From M3007 sp046296435 (GTDB lineage Bacteria; Bacteroidota; Bacteroidia; Chitinophagales; Saprospiraceae), in the NCBI GenBank assembly GCA_046296435.1, contig JBKBLI010000020.1, positions 1 through 50,705 on the forward strand: a DNA stretch of 50,705 nt, given 5' to 3'. The notes under the pieces were generated by a model. That model was not told where the DNA came from. It saw only the letters and a program-made list of their open reading frames with translations, and searched no databases. The position numbers and the translations under genes were made by a program. Shown in pieces: positions 42,385 through 50,705 of this stretch (its first letter is position 1; each line of letters starts with the position of its first letter).

Positions 42385-43287
42385 TCAGCGGTCAGATAGC
42401 CTCGCCTTGCCGCTCGCCGCCTCAAAGCAAAGGATGGTTTCTATGGCCTGTTTGACGTCGTGCGCCCTGAGGATGGCGGCGCCTTGCATCAGGGCGTACA
42501 TATGTAACGCTGTGGCGCCGTTGAGCGCTTGCTCGGGTGCGACGCCGAGCAGCCGGCATATCATGGATTTGCGCGATACGCCCACGAGTACGGGGAGTTG
42601 GGTGTGTACGGCGAAGAGGGGGAGATAGCGCAGCAATTCGTAATTGTGCTCGAGGGTTTTGCCAAAGCCGAATCCGGGGTCGATGACGATATCTGAAACG
42701 CCAAGGGCGCGCAGCGCGGCGATTTTTCCCAAAAAGTAGTCTGTGGTTTCGGTCAGCAGATCGGTATAGCGGGGTTGTATTTGCATGGTTTTGGGGTGAC
42801 CTTGTATGTGCATCAGGACGTATGGCACGCTGAGGCCTCGGCCGCCTTCTTTTTGCGGGCGGTTGATCCGTCCGATGAGGGGCCAAAGGTCAGGATCGAA
42901 GGCGCCGCCAGATATGTCGTTGAGCATACCTGCGCCCGCCTCAATGGCTGCTTCAGCCACCGATGCGCGCCAGGTATCGACGGAGAGTATGGCGTCCGGA
43001 AATTCGCGGGCAAGGCGTTCGACGACGGGCAGCACGCGGCGCAATTCTTCGTCCGGCGGCGTCTCGTCGGCGCCCGGTCTGGAGGATGCGCCGCCGACGT
43101 CGATGATGGCGGCGCCTTCGCGGAGCATGCGTTCGGCCTGGCGCAGCGCGGCGTCTGTATCGGCGTAGCGTCCGCCGTCGTAAAAGGAGTCGGGCGTTGT
43201 GTTGAGGATGCCCATGACGAGGGGGCGGTCGAGGTCGATGATCCTGCCGCGGCAGTTGAGCGTATTCAACGGAGCGATTTGATCCAT
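42385..43287 (-). CDS. folP: Dihydropteroate synthase
   Basis: Folate-pathway enzyme that joins p-aminobenzoate to dihydropterin pyrophosphate; 300 residues. The family blocks are LVMGILNTTPDSFYDGG (about 24-40), AIIDVGGASSRPGA (about 59-72), SVDTWR near 101, MLNDISGG near 120, and the C-terminal GVSRKSMI. In the second block the usual DIGGESTRPG is DVGGASSRPG: Glu is Ala and Thr is Ser. The open frame runs far upstream, but only from ATG 43287 (MDQIAPLNTLNC) does it match the family. That start overlaps the upstream cytochrome-like gene by 22 bp, so the three minus-strand genes from 45537 down form one unit. Confidence 0.93.
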   Translation of the reverse strand: MDQIAPLNTLNCRGRIIDLDRPLVMGILNTTPDSFYDGGRYADTDAALRQAERMLREGAAIIDVGGASSRPGADETPPDEELRRVLPVVERLAREFPDAILSVDTWRASVAEAAIEAGAGMLNDISGGAFDPDLWPLIGRINRPQKEGGRGLSVPYVLMHIQGHPKTMQIQPRYTDLLTETTDYFLGKIAALRALGVSDIVIDPGFGFGKTLEHNYELLRYLPLFAVHTQLPVLVGVSRKSMICRLLGVAPEQALNGATALHMYALMQGAAILRAHDVKQAIETILCFEAASGKARLSDR

Positions 43288-44357
43288 GCGCTGACGATTT
43301 CGATTCCTTCGCGGTGCGCTACGGAGCGCCCCAGTTCGGGCATGCGGATGCCGGGGTCGTTGCTTTCCATGCGGAAGAGCAGGATGCTTTCGTGCGGCTT
43401 GCCGGGGGCGATGCCAAAGCGGCGCTTGCCGGCGCCGCGCCCTGCGGCCACGGGCGGTTTGTTGACGCCCCACCGAGCGGGATCGTCGGTATAAATGTCG
43501 AGAAACATGCCGCTGGTATTGGCCGCGCCGTGCGGGTTGTGGCAGTGTCCGCAGTTGCCGTCGAGGTAGGCGCGGGCGCGGAGTTGGGGGAGCGAGTTCG
43601 GGTCGGCGCGAGGGTGCAGGGCGAGGAGCGCGGCGTCGTCGAGTCTGTAATCGACCAGCCGGGGGATTTCGCTCAGCGTGAGGCCCTGAGGCAAGCGCAG
43701 CGCTCCTTGGGCAATCCATTGGGCCAGTTGTTCGCCGCCGTCGGGCGTTGGGCGGTGGAGTTGGCGGGCGGTGAAACCGAGCGGTACGGTTTCGTTGCGG
43801 TAGGCATGGCAGCCTTTGCACTGGTTGAGGTTGGGCGCCGCGTAGTCTATGCGGCGGAGTTTGCCGCTTGCGTCGCGCCAGGATACGGGCATGGTCGCTC
43901 CGGCCACATCCAAGAGAGCGTCGCTTTGGTCGTCGCGCCAGACGTACTCCAGGGATTTCCAGCCGTCAGGCTCTTTGAGCAGGATACGGGTTTCGAGGAT
44001 GCGGCGGCCTTTTTCAGGCGCGGCAGCTTCATGCGGGTAGTAGAAGTTTTTGATCAGCGCGGCCCCGACAGGCAGATCGAAGGCGTGATCCGGCCTGTAC
44101 TCCATGGCGGCGCCTTCGGGCAGATAAACAAATCGGGCTTTTTCGGCATAGTCTGAGAAGAGGGGCGCATTGACCTCGTAAGCCCAGACGCGTTGGGCGG
44201 GTTTGAGATCGGCAATTTTTCCCTCAAAAAAACCGAATCCGGACAGGCGTTGCGGGGGGGGGCTGGCTGTTGGGACGCGGGGGCGGGGCGCGGGCAAAGC
44301 GGCGATACAGAGCGCGAGCGCAGGCAGCAGGGCTGCGCGCAGTAGCTGATTACTCAT
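43266..44357 (-). CDS. Diheme cytochrome c-like protein (SO2930/HNE_0200 type)
   Basis: Predicted periplasmic heme protein, 363 residues, of the group usually found with a parallel beta-helix partner (TIGR03806 type). The signal peptide is MSNQLLRAALLPALALCIAA. Two heme-binding CxxCH motifs are present: CKGCH (180-184) and CGHCH (269-273), with Met residues downstream (for example MPELGRSV) as possible axial ligands. The N-terminal half (FGFFEGKIADLKPAQRVWAY, then EVNAPLFSDYAEKARFVYLP) matches the conserved region of this group. Its electron partner is not known. The start overlaps the beta-helix gene by 8 bp and the end overlaps folP by 22 bp. Confidence 0.85.
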   Translation of the reverse strand: MSNQLLRAALLPALALCIAALPAPRPRVPTASPPPQRLSGFGFFEGKIADLKPAQRVWAYEVNAPLFSDYAEKARFVYLPEGAAMEYRPDHAFDLPVGAALIKNFYYPHEAAAPEKGRRILETRILLKEPDGWKSLEYVWRDDQSDALLDVAGATMPVSWRDASGKLRRIDYAAPNLNQCKGCHAYRNETVPLGFTARQLHRPTPDGGEQLAQWIAQGALRLPQGLTLSEIPRLVDYRLDDAALLALHPRADPNSLPQLRARAYLDGNCGHCHNPHGAANTSGMFLDIYTDDPARWGVNKPPVAAGRGAGKRRFGIAPGKPHESILLFRMESNDPGIRMPELGRSVAHREGIEIVSAWIKSLR

Positions 44358-45537
44358 AGTTGTCGGAAGGGATGAGTGATGGCAACTCGCAACGATAGGG
44401 TTGGGTGTCCCGGCTGATATTTTTGAACTTGTTGTCGGCCCGCAGGTTGGCGAAAGTCCCGTTGGTGTTGGCGCCTAAGCAGAGGGCGGGTGCGCTGTTG
44501 CCGCCGGACTGTTCACATGCGATGCCGTCGTAGATGATGTGCGGCAATTTTCGGCCAAATTTGAAGCGGAGCAGCATGCCGAGGCGGTTGCGTAGGGTGG
44601 GTCGGCGTTTGCCCTCCGAATAGACGTTGTCGTGTATATATACCTGCTGCGGGCAGGGTTTGTAATCTTTGTCGTTGAGGGGGTTTTCGGTGATGTAGTA
44701 GCTCACTACCGCTGTTGAAGCGGTCCGGTTGTCGAATACGCTGTTGCCGGCGATTTCGACGCCTTGGGTAGCCAACACCATGATTCCGGTGCCTGGCGGC
44801 ACTTTGCCCACGATGTTGCCTTTGGGCGCAAAATTTCGGTGGTTGTTGGCCACGACTTTGTTGTTCCAGACGGCCACGTTGCCGCCGGCTTTTTTGGGCA
44901 GATCGGGCAGGTCGAACACGAGTATTCCGCCTGTGTTGTAGGCGGTTATGTTGTTCCAGACCCAGGCGTTGGTCGTGTTTTCGATCTCGATACCGGCCAC
45001 GTTGTGTTTGGCATAACAGCGCGTCACCCACACGCTGTCCGACTGGCCCACGTAGATGCCCGCGTCGGAAGCGCCGATGGCGGTACAGCGCTCGATGCGC
45101 ACGCGTTGGCATTGTACGGGGTAGAGCGCATATCCTCCATTGCTGCTTTTGGGTTTGCCGTTCCAGCGTGCCGTCAGGTTGGCGAAGAGCAGGTCGTCGC
45201 ATGCCTGTGTTTTGATCAGATCTCCTTTGCTGTCTTCGACAGTGAATCGGGCCAGGGTGATGCGCTGCGAGTTGGTTACTTTGATGCCTTCGGCGCCTTG
45301 CGTTTGTTTGGCGAAGCTCAATACGCAGCGCTCGGCGCCGACGCCTATGATGGCGACGTCCTGTTTGCCGTCGAGCCAGAGGGTGTTGGACAGGTAGTGT
45401 TTTCCTTCCGGAATGTAGATGGTGTCTCCGGGTTTGGCGAGAATCATTTGGGTTTGTAGCGCTTTCTCTATGTCGGATTGGGCTTGCAAGGATCCGGAGA
45501 GGGCGCCGATGACCAAAAATGCGAGTAAGTAACGCAT
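44350..45537 (-). CDS. Secreted parallel beta-helix protein
   Basis: Secreted protein, 395 residues, with a signal peptide (MRYLLAFLVIGALSGSLQAQ) and a right-handed parallel beta-helix (about 35-330). It begins with ILAKPGDTIYIPEGKHYLSN, the usual first coil of pectate-lyase-like folds, then repeats of NxVxxN type (for example GVEIAGNSVFDNRT, WVWNNITAYNTGGILVFDLP). It is the partner of the diheme protein in many genomes; the function of the pair is unknown to me. Its promoter may be the minus-strand TACCTTCG near 45562-45569, one mismatch from TAnnTTTG. Confidence 0.82.
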   Translation of the reverse strand: MRYLLAFLVIGALSGSLQAQSDIEKALQTQMILAKPGDTIYIPEGKHYLSNTLWLDGKQDVAIIGVGAERCVLSFAKQTQGAEGIKVTNSQRITLARFTVEDSKGDLIKTQACDDLLFANLTARWNGKPKSSNGGYALYPVQCQRVRIERCTAIGASDAGIYVGQSDSVWVTRCYAKHNVAGIEIENTTNAWVWNNITAYNTGGILVFDLPDLPKKAGGNVAVWNNKVVANNHRNFAPKGNIVGKVPPGTGIMVLATQGVEIAGNSVFDNRTASTAVVSYYITENPLNDKDYKPCPQQVYIHDNVYSEGKRRPTLRNRLGMLLRFKFGRKLPHIIYDGIACEQSGGNSAPALCLGANTNGTFANLRADNKFKNISRDTQPYRCELPSLIPSDNYE

Positions 45538-45637
45538 GATTTGTTTTTGATTGATGGGCGAAGGTACAAAAACTGCCGTTTTTAGCTAAAAAAAGCGAAT
45601 TATCCAAGCCGCTTTTCGCAGATTGGCGGCGTCTATC

Positions 45638-45645
45638 TAATTTTG
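45638..45645 (+). promoter_or_regulatory. -7 promoter box for the giant surface protein
   Basis: TAATTTTG matches TAnnTTTG; the most likely ATG (45701) is 55 bp further. Confidence 0.5.
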
Positions 45646-45700
45646 GGACTTGAAAGCGACCAGAGATCGTCGCCGCATGATTAACATGACCACTTATTAC

Positions 45701-48700
45701 ATGAGAAAAATTTGCACGCTCCTCCCATTGACCCTTCTCTTCTCGCTCGCCATGCAAGCCCAGCCGCTCAACGACGACTGCGGAGGGATAATCGATCTTG
45801 GCGTGGCTCCGGCGTGCCCGCCCGATACTTTCAGCAACGTTGGCGCAACCCCCTCGAACATTGGTTTCGACAACAATCCCCCTTGTTTTAATACAGGCGT
45901 TGCGTTTCGCGACGTTTGGTTCGCTTTTACCTGCCCGACCGATTTGCTCAACTTTCGGATCACCCTGAGCGGCGTCACGGTCAATTCGATCCAGAATCCT
46001 GAACTGGCCATCTACCGCGGCGATTGCGAGGTCGATGGCCTGGCCCTCTTGGCTTGCGTAAAAGCCAACCTGGGCGACAACTCCTTGTTTATCGATCTGA
46101 CAGGGCTTACGCCCAATGCGCAGTACTTTTTGCGGGTATCGGACTACAGCGTGTCAGGCGCGCCCAACTGGGGTAACTTTACGCTATGCGTGGACGAAAT
46201 TCCGCCGATTGTTACGATCGACCAAGGCAGCAGCAGCTTATGTTCGGGTACGATTTTCGATACGGGCGGCCCCGACGATCCCTACGGGCCGAATGAGGAT
46301 TTTGCGTTTACGATATGCCCGAGCGCGCCCACAGCCTGCATCACGCTCACTTTTGAATACTTTAACATCGAAAACAGCAATTTCGGCGTCGGTGGCGAAG
46401 TGCTGACGTTCTTCAACGGCGCCAATACGTCATCCCCGGTGATCGGTCAAATCAATGGCGGCGGGTTCAATCAGCCCGTTGGCGGCGGCAGCGTGTGTTA
46501 CCGGGTGCGCGCTTCGGGGCCGTGCATGACCATCCGCTTTCAGTCGGATGCCATGACCCAGTTGGACGGTTTTAAAGCTACCTGGGAGTGTAGCGCCGAA
46601 CCCTGCCCCGATGCTCCTGTCCCGATCTCGATCGTCAACAATCCGCCGCCGACCACCATTGCCGATATTGTGGCTTCGCCGGCCACTACCGTCAGCGTAG
46701 TATCCGTCAACTGCGCCGCAGGCGCTTACGGCGTGTTTTCGTACCCTACGGACAACAACGACCTGGGGCTAAAAAACGGTTTGGTGCTGACATCAGGCCA
46801 GACCCTGTTTGTCCCCGGACCCAACAATCAAGGCGGCGCAGGGGTGAACAATTCATTTCCGGGCGATGCTGAATTAGACATCCTGTCGCAGCAGCAAGGA
46901 AACGGACAGCCCTCATTCGACGCTTGTATCATTGAGTTGGACGTATTTGCCGCTACCAATGAACTGACCTTTGAGTATGTATTCGGCTCGGAAGAATATC
47001 CCGAATACGTCGGCTCCAGTTTTAATGATATTTTTGCATTCCTCATCTCCGGGCCAGGCATCGCCGGCCAACCGGGCCTGGGCGCCAAGCAAAACATCGC
47101 CCTGATCCCCGGGACTAACACTCCCATGCAGATCAACAGCGTGAACCACCTGAACAACTGGCAATACTATCGCAACAACCAGACCATCGGCCAGCAGCCT
47201 TACAACGCTCAAGGCTTGCAGTACGACGGCTTAACCTCCGATTTTCTGGGTAAAAAGAAAGGCCTCACCGCCCGGGCGCAGGTGATTCCCTGCAATACTT
47301 ACCGCCTCAAATTGGCTGTGGCCGATCGGGGCGACGGCGTATTCGATTCGGGCGTATTCGTGTCCGAGATTTTGGGCGGAACTCCCGAACTGACGCTGAG
47401 CTTCGCCAACGGACTCGAATATCTGATAGAGGACTGCGCCGCCGATGAGCAGGTGATCATCAAATTGCCCGAGCCGGTTGCCGACACCCTCTCCTACGCC
47501 GTTGTGGTTGGCGGAACGGCTACGCCGGGAGTGGACTATCTGCTCAATCTGCCGCAAACAATCACCTTTTTGCCCGGTGAAACCATATTTTCTTTCCCGC
47601 TCACGGTGTTGAGCGACGGCATCATTGAAGGTACGGAAACCATCATCATCCAATTGACCAACAACTTTGGCTGCGGGCAAGTGGTCTATACTACGCTCGA
47701 AATCCAAATTGCAGACGATGTGGTTGTAGATATCCTGGGCGGCGATACGCTCTTCGTCTGTCCGGGCGCTACGCTTCAATTGCAGGCAGTAGGAGCGACC
47801 GAATACTTCTGGCAGCCTCCCGGAGCGGTGAGCAACCCTTTTATCGCCAATCCCACCATCACGCCTGCGCAAGACATCTTCCTGCGCGTGATCGGCAATG
47901 TGGGCATCTGCGTGGATACGGCGGAGGTTTTTGTAAAAATCATCGATCCCATGATTACGCTCACCGCCGTCGATACGCAGATCTGTCTGGGCGAAAGCGT
48001 CCAGTTGACGGCTGTAGATAATGTAAACGGCTCCGGGCTTACCTGGTCGCCCACAACGGGCCTCGACGACCCCGGCAGCCTGACCCCGATAGCTACGCCA
48101 AGCGTCACGACTACCTATACCGTAACGGTAGAAGCCGGCGGCTGCATCGCCTCGGCGCAGGTCACCATTGCGGTTGATACGCTATTTTTACCCGGATTTG
48201 TGTTCCCGGATACGACAGTGTGTCAAAACATTCCGGTCTTGCTGGCCGAAATACTCCCCCCCAACTCCAGCGCCTATGCCTGGACGCCCGCCACAGATCT
48301 GGACAACCCCAACGTATCCGGGGCTGTCGCTACGCCCGATGCCACGACGATCTACACCTTGACGGTCACCAGCGCCAATGCGTACTGCTCGCAGACGTTT
48401 CAAAGCGTGGTCAACATCATTGCCGCCGATATTGAGGCGGGCGACAACTACCGCGAGATGTGTTTAGGCGATACCCTCCTGATCAATGCCGTCATTACGC
48501 CGCCCGGCGGCTCTACGCCGGTGTGGACGCCCAATTTTGGCATTTCAACGACTACGGGGCCTAACGTGCAGTTGGCCCCCGGCGAAACGGTTACCTATCG
48601 GGTGCGCTACGAAGTCAACGGATGTATAGCTCAGGACTCCATACTCGTGCGCGTTGACTCCTTGCCTTCATTGCTGATCGAGCGCTTCCCGGATAAGTCG

Positions 48701-50158
48701 GTGTATTGCCCGGGCGATACCATCTATTTGCTCTCACCGATATACGAACCTGCCGACTTTCCTGATATCTCTCACGGTTGGTTCCCCACCGGCGGACAAC
48801 TCACGCCGCTCGAAAACTGGAACATGGTGGTCATCGCCACCGTATCTCAGAACTACATCCGCGAGTCCTTCAACCGCGCCTGCGTCGATTCGAGTAGCGT
48901 ATTCGTCAAAGTGGGCGAAATCGTCGATCTCGTCCTGACAGTTGATCCGCCGCAAATATGCGCCGGCGAAACCGTCCAACTCAACGTCACGGTCGCGCCG
49001 CCAAACTATACTATCGAGTGGTCGGGACCTAATTTGTCTTGTACCGATTGTCTCAACCCCACGGCCATGCCCAATACAACGTCGTTATATCTGGTCGAGG
49101 TAAAAGACGCGGACTGTCCGTCGTCGGCCGCAATACCGGTGACGGTATTCCCCGCGCCCGACCTGAGCGGCGTTATCGAACAGGCAGATTTGTGTTTTGG
49201 ACAAAGCGTGACGCTCAACACCGTCGAGGAACCCGGGGTGAGCTACTCCTGGACTTCGCAGCCGCCTGGCTTCATCAGCGGCGAGGCGCGGCCCGAGGTT
49301 AGCCCGACGGCCGGCACGAAGTATCTGGTAGAGGCCCGCAACGCGCTATGCGTCTCGGTTGATTCGGCGCAGGTCAACGTCTTCCAGGCCGCTCTTGACG
49401 CCGGCGACGATATCAGCGCCTGCGTAGGCGCCGTAGTCCCCCTGAGCGCTGTGGCTACCGGTTCGCCCGGTACAGTCACCTGGAATCCCGGCGGCCTGAG
49501 CGGTCCGAATACATCCGTCACCGTTACCCAAAGCCGTTTTTATACTGCAACGCTGCGATACGGGCCGGGATGCGAAGAGATCGATAGCGTCTTAGTCATC
49601 GCTCTCTTCCCGCCACAGATCATCAGTCTGAGCGGCAATCCCGAACCGGGTTTGGAGATCTGCGAAGGCGCCCCCGTTACGCTCAAGTTAGATTACTCGC
49701 CCACTACCGGCGTACAGATAGCCTGGTACGAAAACGGCGTGCTGATTCAAGGCGCGTCTTTGGACTCCTTGACCATTCGCCCCACAGCGGCGGCCGGCGA
49801 ACAGGCTTCGTTTTATGCCATTGCCACCAATGCCGAAGGATGCTCGACGCGCTCGGACTCCATCATTTATCAGGTGCGTCGTTGTCTGGCTATCCCCAAC
49901 GCCTTTACCCCGGGCGACGGCGAGGTAAACGAAACCTTCGATATCGTGACCTATGGCGGCGAAGTAAACGTTGAAAGTTTTGTGATTTACAACCGCTGGG
50001 GGCAGAAGGTATTCGAGGCTCAGAACAGCGCCGACCGCTGGAATGGCACACAAAACGGCAAGCCTTCGCCCAGCGACGTATATATCTATGTGCTGCAAGT
50101 GCGCTTCCCGAACAACGATACCGCTACCTATAAAGGTGAGGTTTTGCTCCTGCGTTGA
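45701..50158 (+). CDS. Giant T9SS type B surface protein
   Basis: Secreted protein of 1485 residues. The signal peptide is MRKICTLLPLTLLFSLAMQA (ATG 45701; upstream ATGs at 45677 and 45686 would add residues before it). Domains in order: an N-terminal LNDDC-type domain (about 22-160), a CUB-like beta domain (about 180-300), a choice-of-anchor L domain (about 310-560; FEYVFGSEEYPEYVGSSFND is its hallmark, given here in part as FEYVFGSEEY), a Calx-beta-like domain (about 570-680), a row of Ig/PKD-like repeats (about 690-1395) and a T9SS type B (CHU_C, gliding-motility C-terminal) domain from about 1398 (IPNAFTPGDGEVNETF, then VIYNRWGQKVFE). It is likely displayed on the cell surface, perhaps for adhesion; the ligand is unknown. 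Confidence 0.93.
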   Translation: MRKICTLLPLTLLFSLAMQAQPLNDDCGGIIDLGVAPACPPDTFSNVGATPSNIGFDNNPPCFNTGVAFRDVWFAFTCPTDLLNFRITLSGVTVNSIQNPELAIYRGDCEVDGLALLACVKANLGDNSLFIDLTGLTPNAQYFLRVSDYSVSGAPNWGNFTLCVDEIPPIVTIDQGSSSLCSGTIFDTGGPDDPYGPNEDFAFTICPSAPTACITLTFEYFNIENSNFGVGGEVLTFFNGANTSSPVIGQINGGGFNQPVGGGSVCYRVRASGPCMTIRFQSDAMTQLDGFKATWECSAEPCPDAPVPISIVNNPPPTTIADIVASPATTVSVVSVNCAAGAYGVFSYPTDNNDLGLKNGLVLTSGQTLFVPGPNNQGGAGVNNSFPGDAELDILSQQQGNGQPSFDACIIELDVFAATNELTFEYVFGSEEYPEYVGSSFNDIFAFLISGPGIAGQPGLGAKQNIALIPGTNTPMQINSVNHLNNWQYYRNNQTIGQQPYNAQGLQYDGLTSDFLGKKKGLTARAQVIPCNTYRLKLAVADRGDGVFDSGVFVSEILGGTPELTLSFANGLEYLIEDCAADEQVIIKLPEPVADTLSYAVVVGGTATPGVDYLLNLPQTITFLPGETIFSFPLTVLSDGIIEGTETIIIQLTNNFGCGQVVYTTLEIQIADDVVVDILGGDTLFVCPGATLQLQAVGATEYFWQPPGAVSNPFIANPTITPAQDIFLRVIGNVGICVDTAEVFVKIIDPMITLTAVDTQICLGESVQLTAVDNVNGSGLTWSPTTGLDDPGSLTPIATPSVTTTYTVTVEAGGCIASAQVTIAVDTLFLPGFVFPDTTVCQNIPVLLAEILPPNSSAYAWTPATDLDNPNVSGAVATPDATTIYTLTVTSANAYCSQTFQSVVNIIAADIEAGDNYREMCLGDTLLINAVITPPGGSTPVWTPNFGISTTTGPNVQLAPGETVTYRVRYEVNGCIAQDSILVRVDSLPSLLIERFPDKSVYCPGDTIYLLSPIYEPADFPDISHGWFPTGGQLTPLENWNMVVIATVSQNYIRESFNRACVDSSSVFVKVGEIVDLVLTVDPPQICAGETVQLNVTVAPPNYTIEWSGPNLSCTDCLNPTAMPNTTSLYLVEVKDADCPSSAAIPVTVFPAPDLSGVIEQADLCFGQSVTLNTVEEPGVSYSWTSQPPGFISGEARPEVSPTAGTKYLVEARNALCVSVDSAQVNVFQAALDAGDDISACVGAVVPLSAVATGSPGTVTWNPGGLSGPNTSVTVTQSRFYTATLRYGPGCEEIDSVLVIALFPPQIISLSGNPEPGLEICEGAPVTLKLDYSPTTGVQIAWYENGVLIQGASLDSLTIRPTAAAGEQASFYAIATNAEGCSTRSDSIIYQVRRCLAIPNAFTPGDGEVNETFDIVTYGGEVNVESFVIYNRWGQKVFEAQNSADRWNGTQNGKPSPSDVYIYVLQVRFPNNDTATYKGEVLLLR

Positions 50159-50176
50159 GCCTCGTGCTGACGTTTT

Positions 50177-50224
50177 GCGCAGGAGGCCCCGGCAGGGCTC
50201 GACTCCGGTCGGGGCCTCCTGCGC
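50177..50224. terminator. Perfect 15-bp inverted repeat after the surface protein
   Basis: Arms GCGCAGGAGGCCCCG (50177-50191) and CGGGGCCTCCTGCGC (50210-50224) with an 18-nt loop, 19 bp beyond the stop. There is no T-run, so it could be a terminator of unusual type, an attenuator or a hairpin that protects the transcript end. Confidence 0.6.
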
Positions 50225-50351
50225 GCTTTCGCGTATGCCTGCCGGCGCCAGCGTATCCAGATTGACCTGATACAGCATTTTGGGTCGTATGTCTTTGCGT
50301 CCTTGTCTAACACAAAAATACTGCGCTTTTCTGGTGTTTTTTTCTTGAATA

Positions 50352-50705
50352 GGCTTTGTTGCATGAATTCTTGATTTTGATGGGTTAGGTCATAGGCTTA
50401 AAAGCGAGCCGAGAAGTGTGCCTTTGAGTTCCGAAACAAAAAAAAGGACTTCCCGGCTCATGACAAAGATAGATACATTGGCAATCCCAAACAATCCCAA
50501 AGACCGCTACAAAGTCACGAACTGGTCAGCGTACAACGCCGGGCTAAAGCGTCGGGGCAGCCTGACGCTGTGGATTGACGAATCAATATCTGGGAGTCGC
50601 TACCATCAGGGACCGAACAAGAGAGGAGGTCAACAGATCTATTCAGCAGAATGTATCGTGTTGTTGTTGACGCTGAAAGTGACATTTTGCTTGGCTTTTC
50701 GACAA
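50352..50705 (+). mobile_element. IS5-family (IS903-like) insertion sequence, left part
   Basis: The left end begins GGCTTTGTTGCATGAATTC, which closely resembles the terminal inverted repeats of the IS903 group (GGCTTTGTTG). About 110 bp of noncoding end sequence leads to a transposase start at 50460, and the element runs off the window. The right inverted repeat and any target duplication are outside the sequence. Confidence 0.82.
50460..50705 (+). CDS. IS5-family transposase, N-terminal part
   Basis: Partial transposase: 82 codons open from ATG 50460 to the window end. The encoded start MTKIDTLAIPNNPKDRYKV is followed by NWSAYNAGLKRRGSLTLWID, the conserved opening of IS5/IS903-group DDE transposases. 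The rest of the catalytic domain lies beyond the window. It is in the expected position relative to the terminal repeat at 50352. Confidence 0.85.
   Translation, partial: MTKIDTLAIPNNPKDRYKVTNWSAYNAGLKRRGSLTLWIDESISGSRYHQGPNKRGGQQIYSAECIVLLLTLKVTFCLAFRQ

Noticed and set aside
43288..43821. N-terminal extension of folP (about 178 residues)
   Set aside because: The extension is an Arg/Pro-rich antisense-like frame inside the diheme gene, while FolP homology begins at 43287.
1..50705. CRISPR arrays, rRNA genes and prophage
   Set aside because: I saw no regularly spaced repeats, no rRNA sequence and no phage structural genes in the window.

Overview
The window looks like a chromosomal piece of a fairly GC-rich member of the Bacteroidota, probably Saprospiria-like. 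The sequence basis is: many TAnnTTTG promoter elements (the Bacteroidota -7 box), few Shine-Dalgarno sites, several secreted proteins with type IX secretion (T9SS) C-terminal domains of type A and type B, PorT/FadL-like outer-membrane barrels, a fasciclin lipoprotein, a PafA-type phosphatase and a proteorhodopsin. The lineage below phylum is inference. Two runs of exactly 99 N mark scaffold joins, and the right edge lies inside an IS5/IS903-type insertion sequence.

Layout. 1-579 is noncoding and carries two leftward promoters for a gene outside the window. 580-5234: a duplicated-N-terminus methyltransferase, then on the minus strand a GT87-like mannosyltransferase, hisS and a small membrane protein. 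5427-9013: a Trp/Gly/Asn-rich secreted protein, a FadL-like porin and rfbC. 9336-13588: rpoN, hutH and recF. 13962-17320: a T9SS-type subtilisin, a UMF1-family transporter and a small secreted protein, probably one operon. 17432-22328: a PorT-like barrel and a small lipoprotein (minus), then a sortilin/BNR-repeat protein and an acidic lipoprotein (plus). 23128-24807: dnaA, tRNA-Ser(GCT) and tRNA-Pro(TGG). 25479-29546: PafA-type phosphatase, a glucosaminidase-like protein lacking its catalytic Glu, a DUF2141 protein and a two-domain fasciclin lipoprotein, with two strong palindromes at promoters. 29716-32750: an MFS transporter and a divergent S8 protease. 33045-37111 (minus): a Crp/Fnr regulator, then a lipoprotein hydrolase, an outer-membrane barrel, a CrtI/retinol-saturase-like flavoprotein and a 58-residue membrane protein coupled to it by a GTGA overlap. 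37420-40997: a GT9 glycosyltransferase and a T9SS zinc carboxypeptidase. 41490-42245: a proteorhodopsin with proton-pump residues and a glycine at the carotenoid-antenna position. 42385-45537 (minus): a parallel beta-helix protein, a diheme cytochrome-like protein and folP. 45701-50158: a giant T9SS type B surface protein. 50352-end: the IS element.

How the parts may work together. Core functions (hisS, rpoN, recF, dnaA, folP, tRNAs) are mixed with envelope and surface functions. The most interesting elements are the tightly packed five-gene minus-strand locus at 33045-37111, the rhodopsin with its nested dyad leader, the two palindromic operator candidates at 27164 and 28498, and several start codons that sit directly behind a -7 promoter box and so imply leaderless mRNAs.
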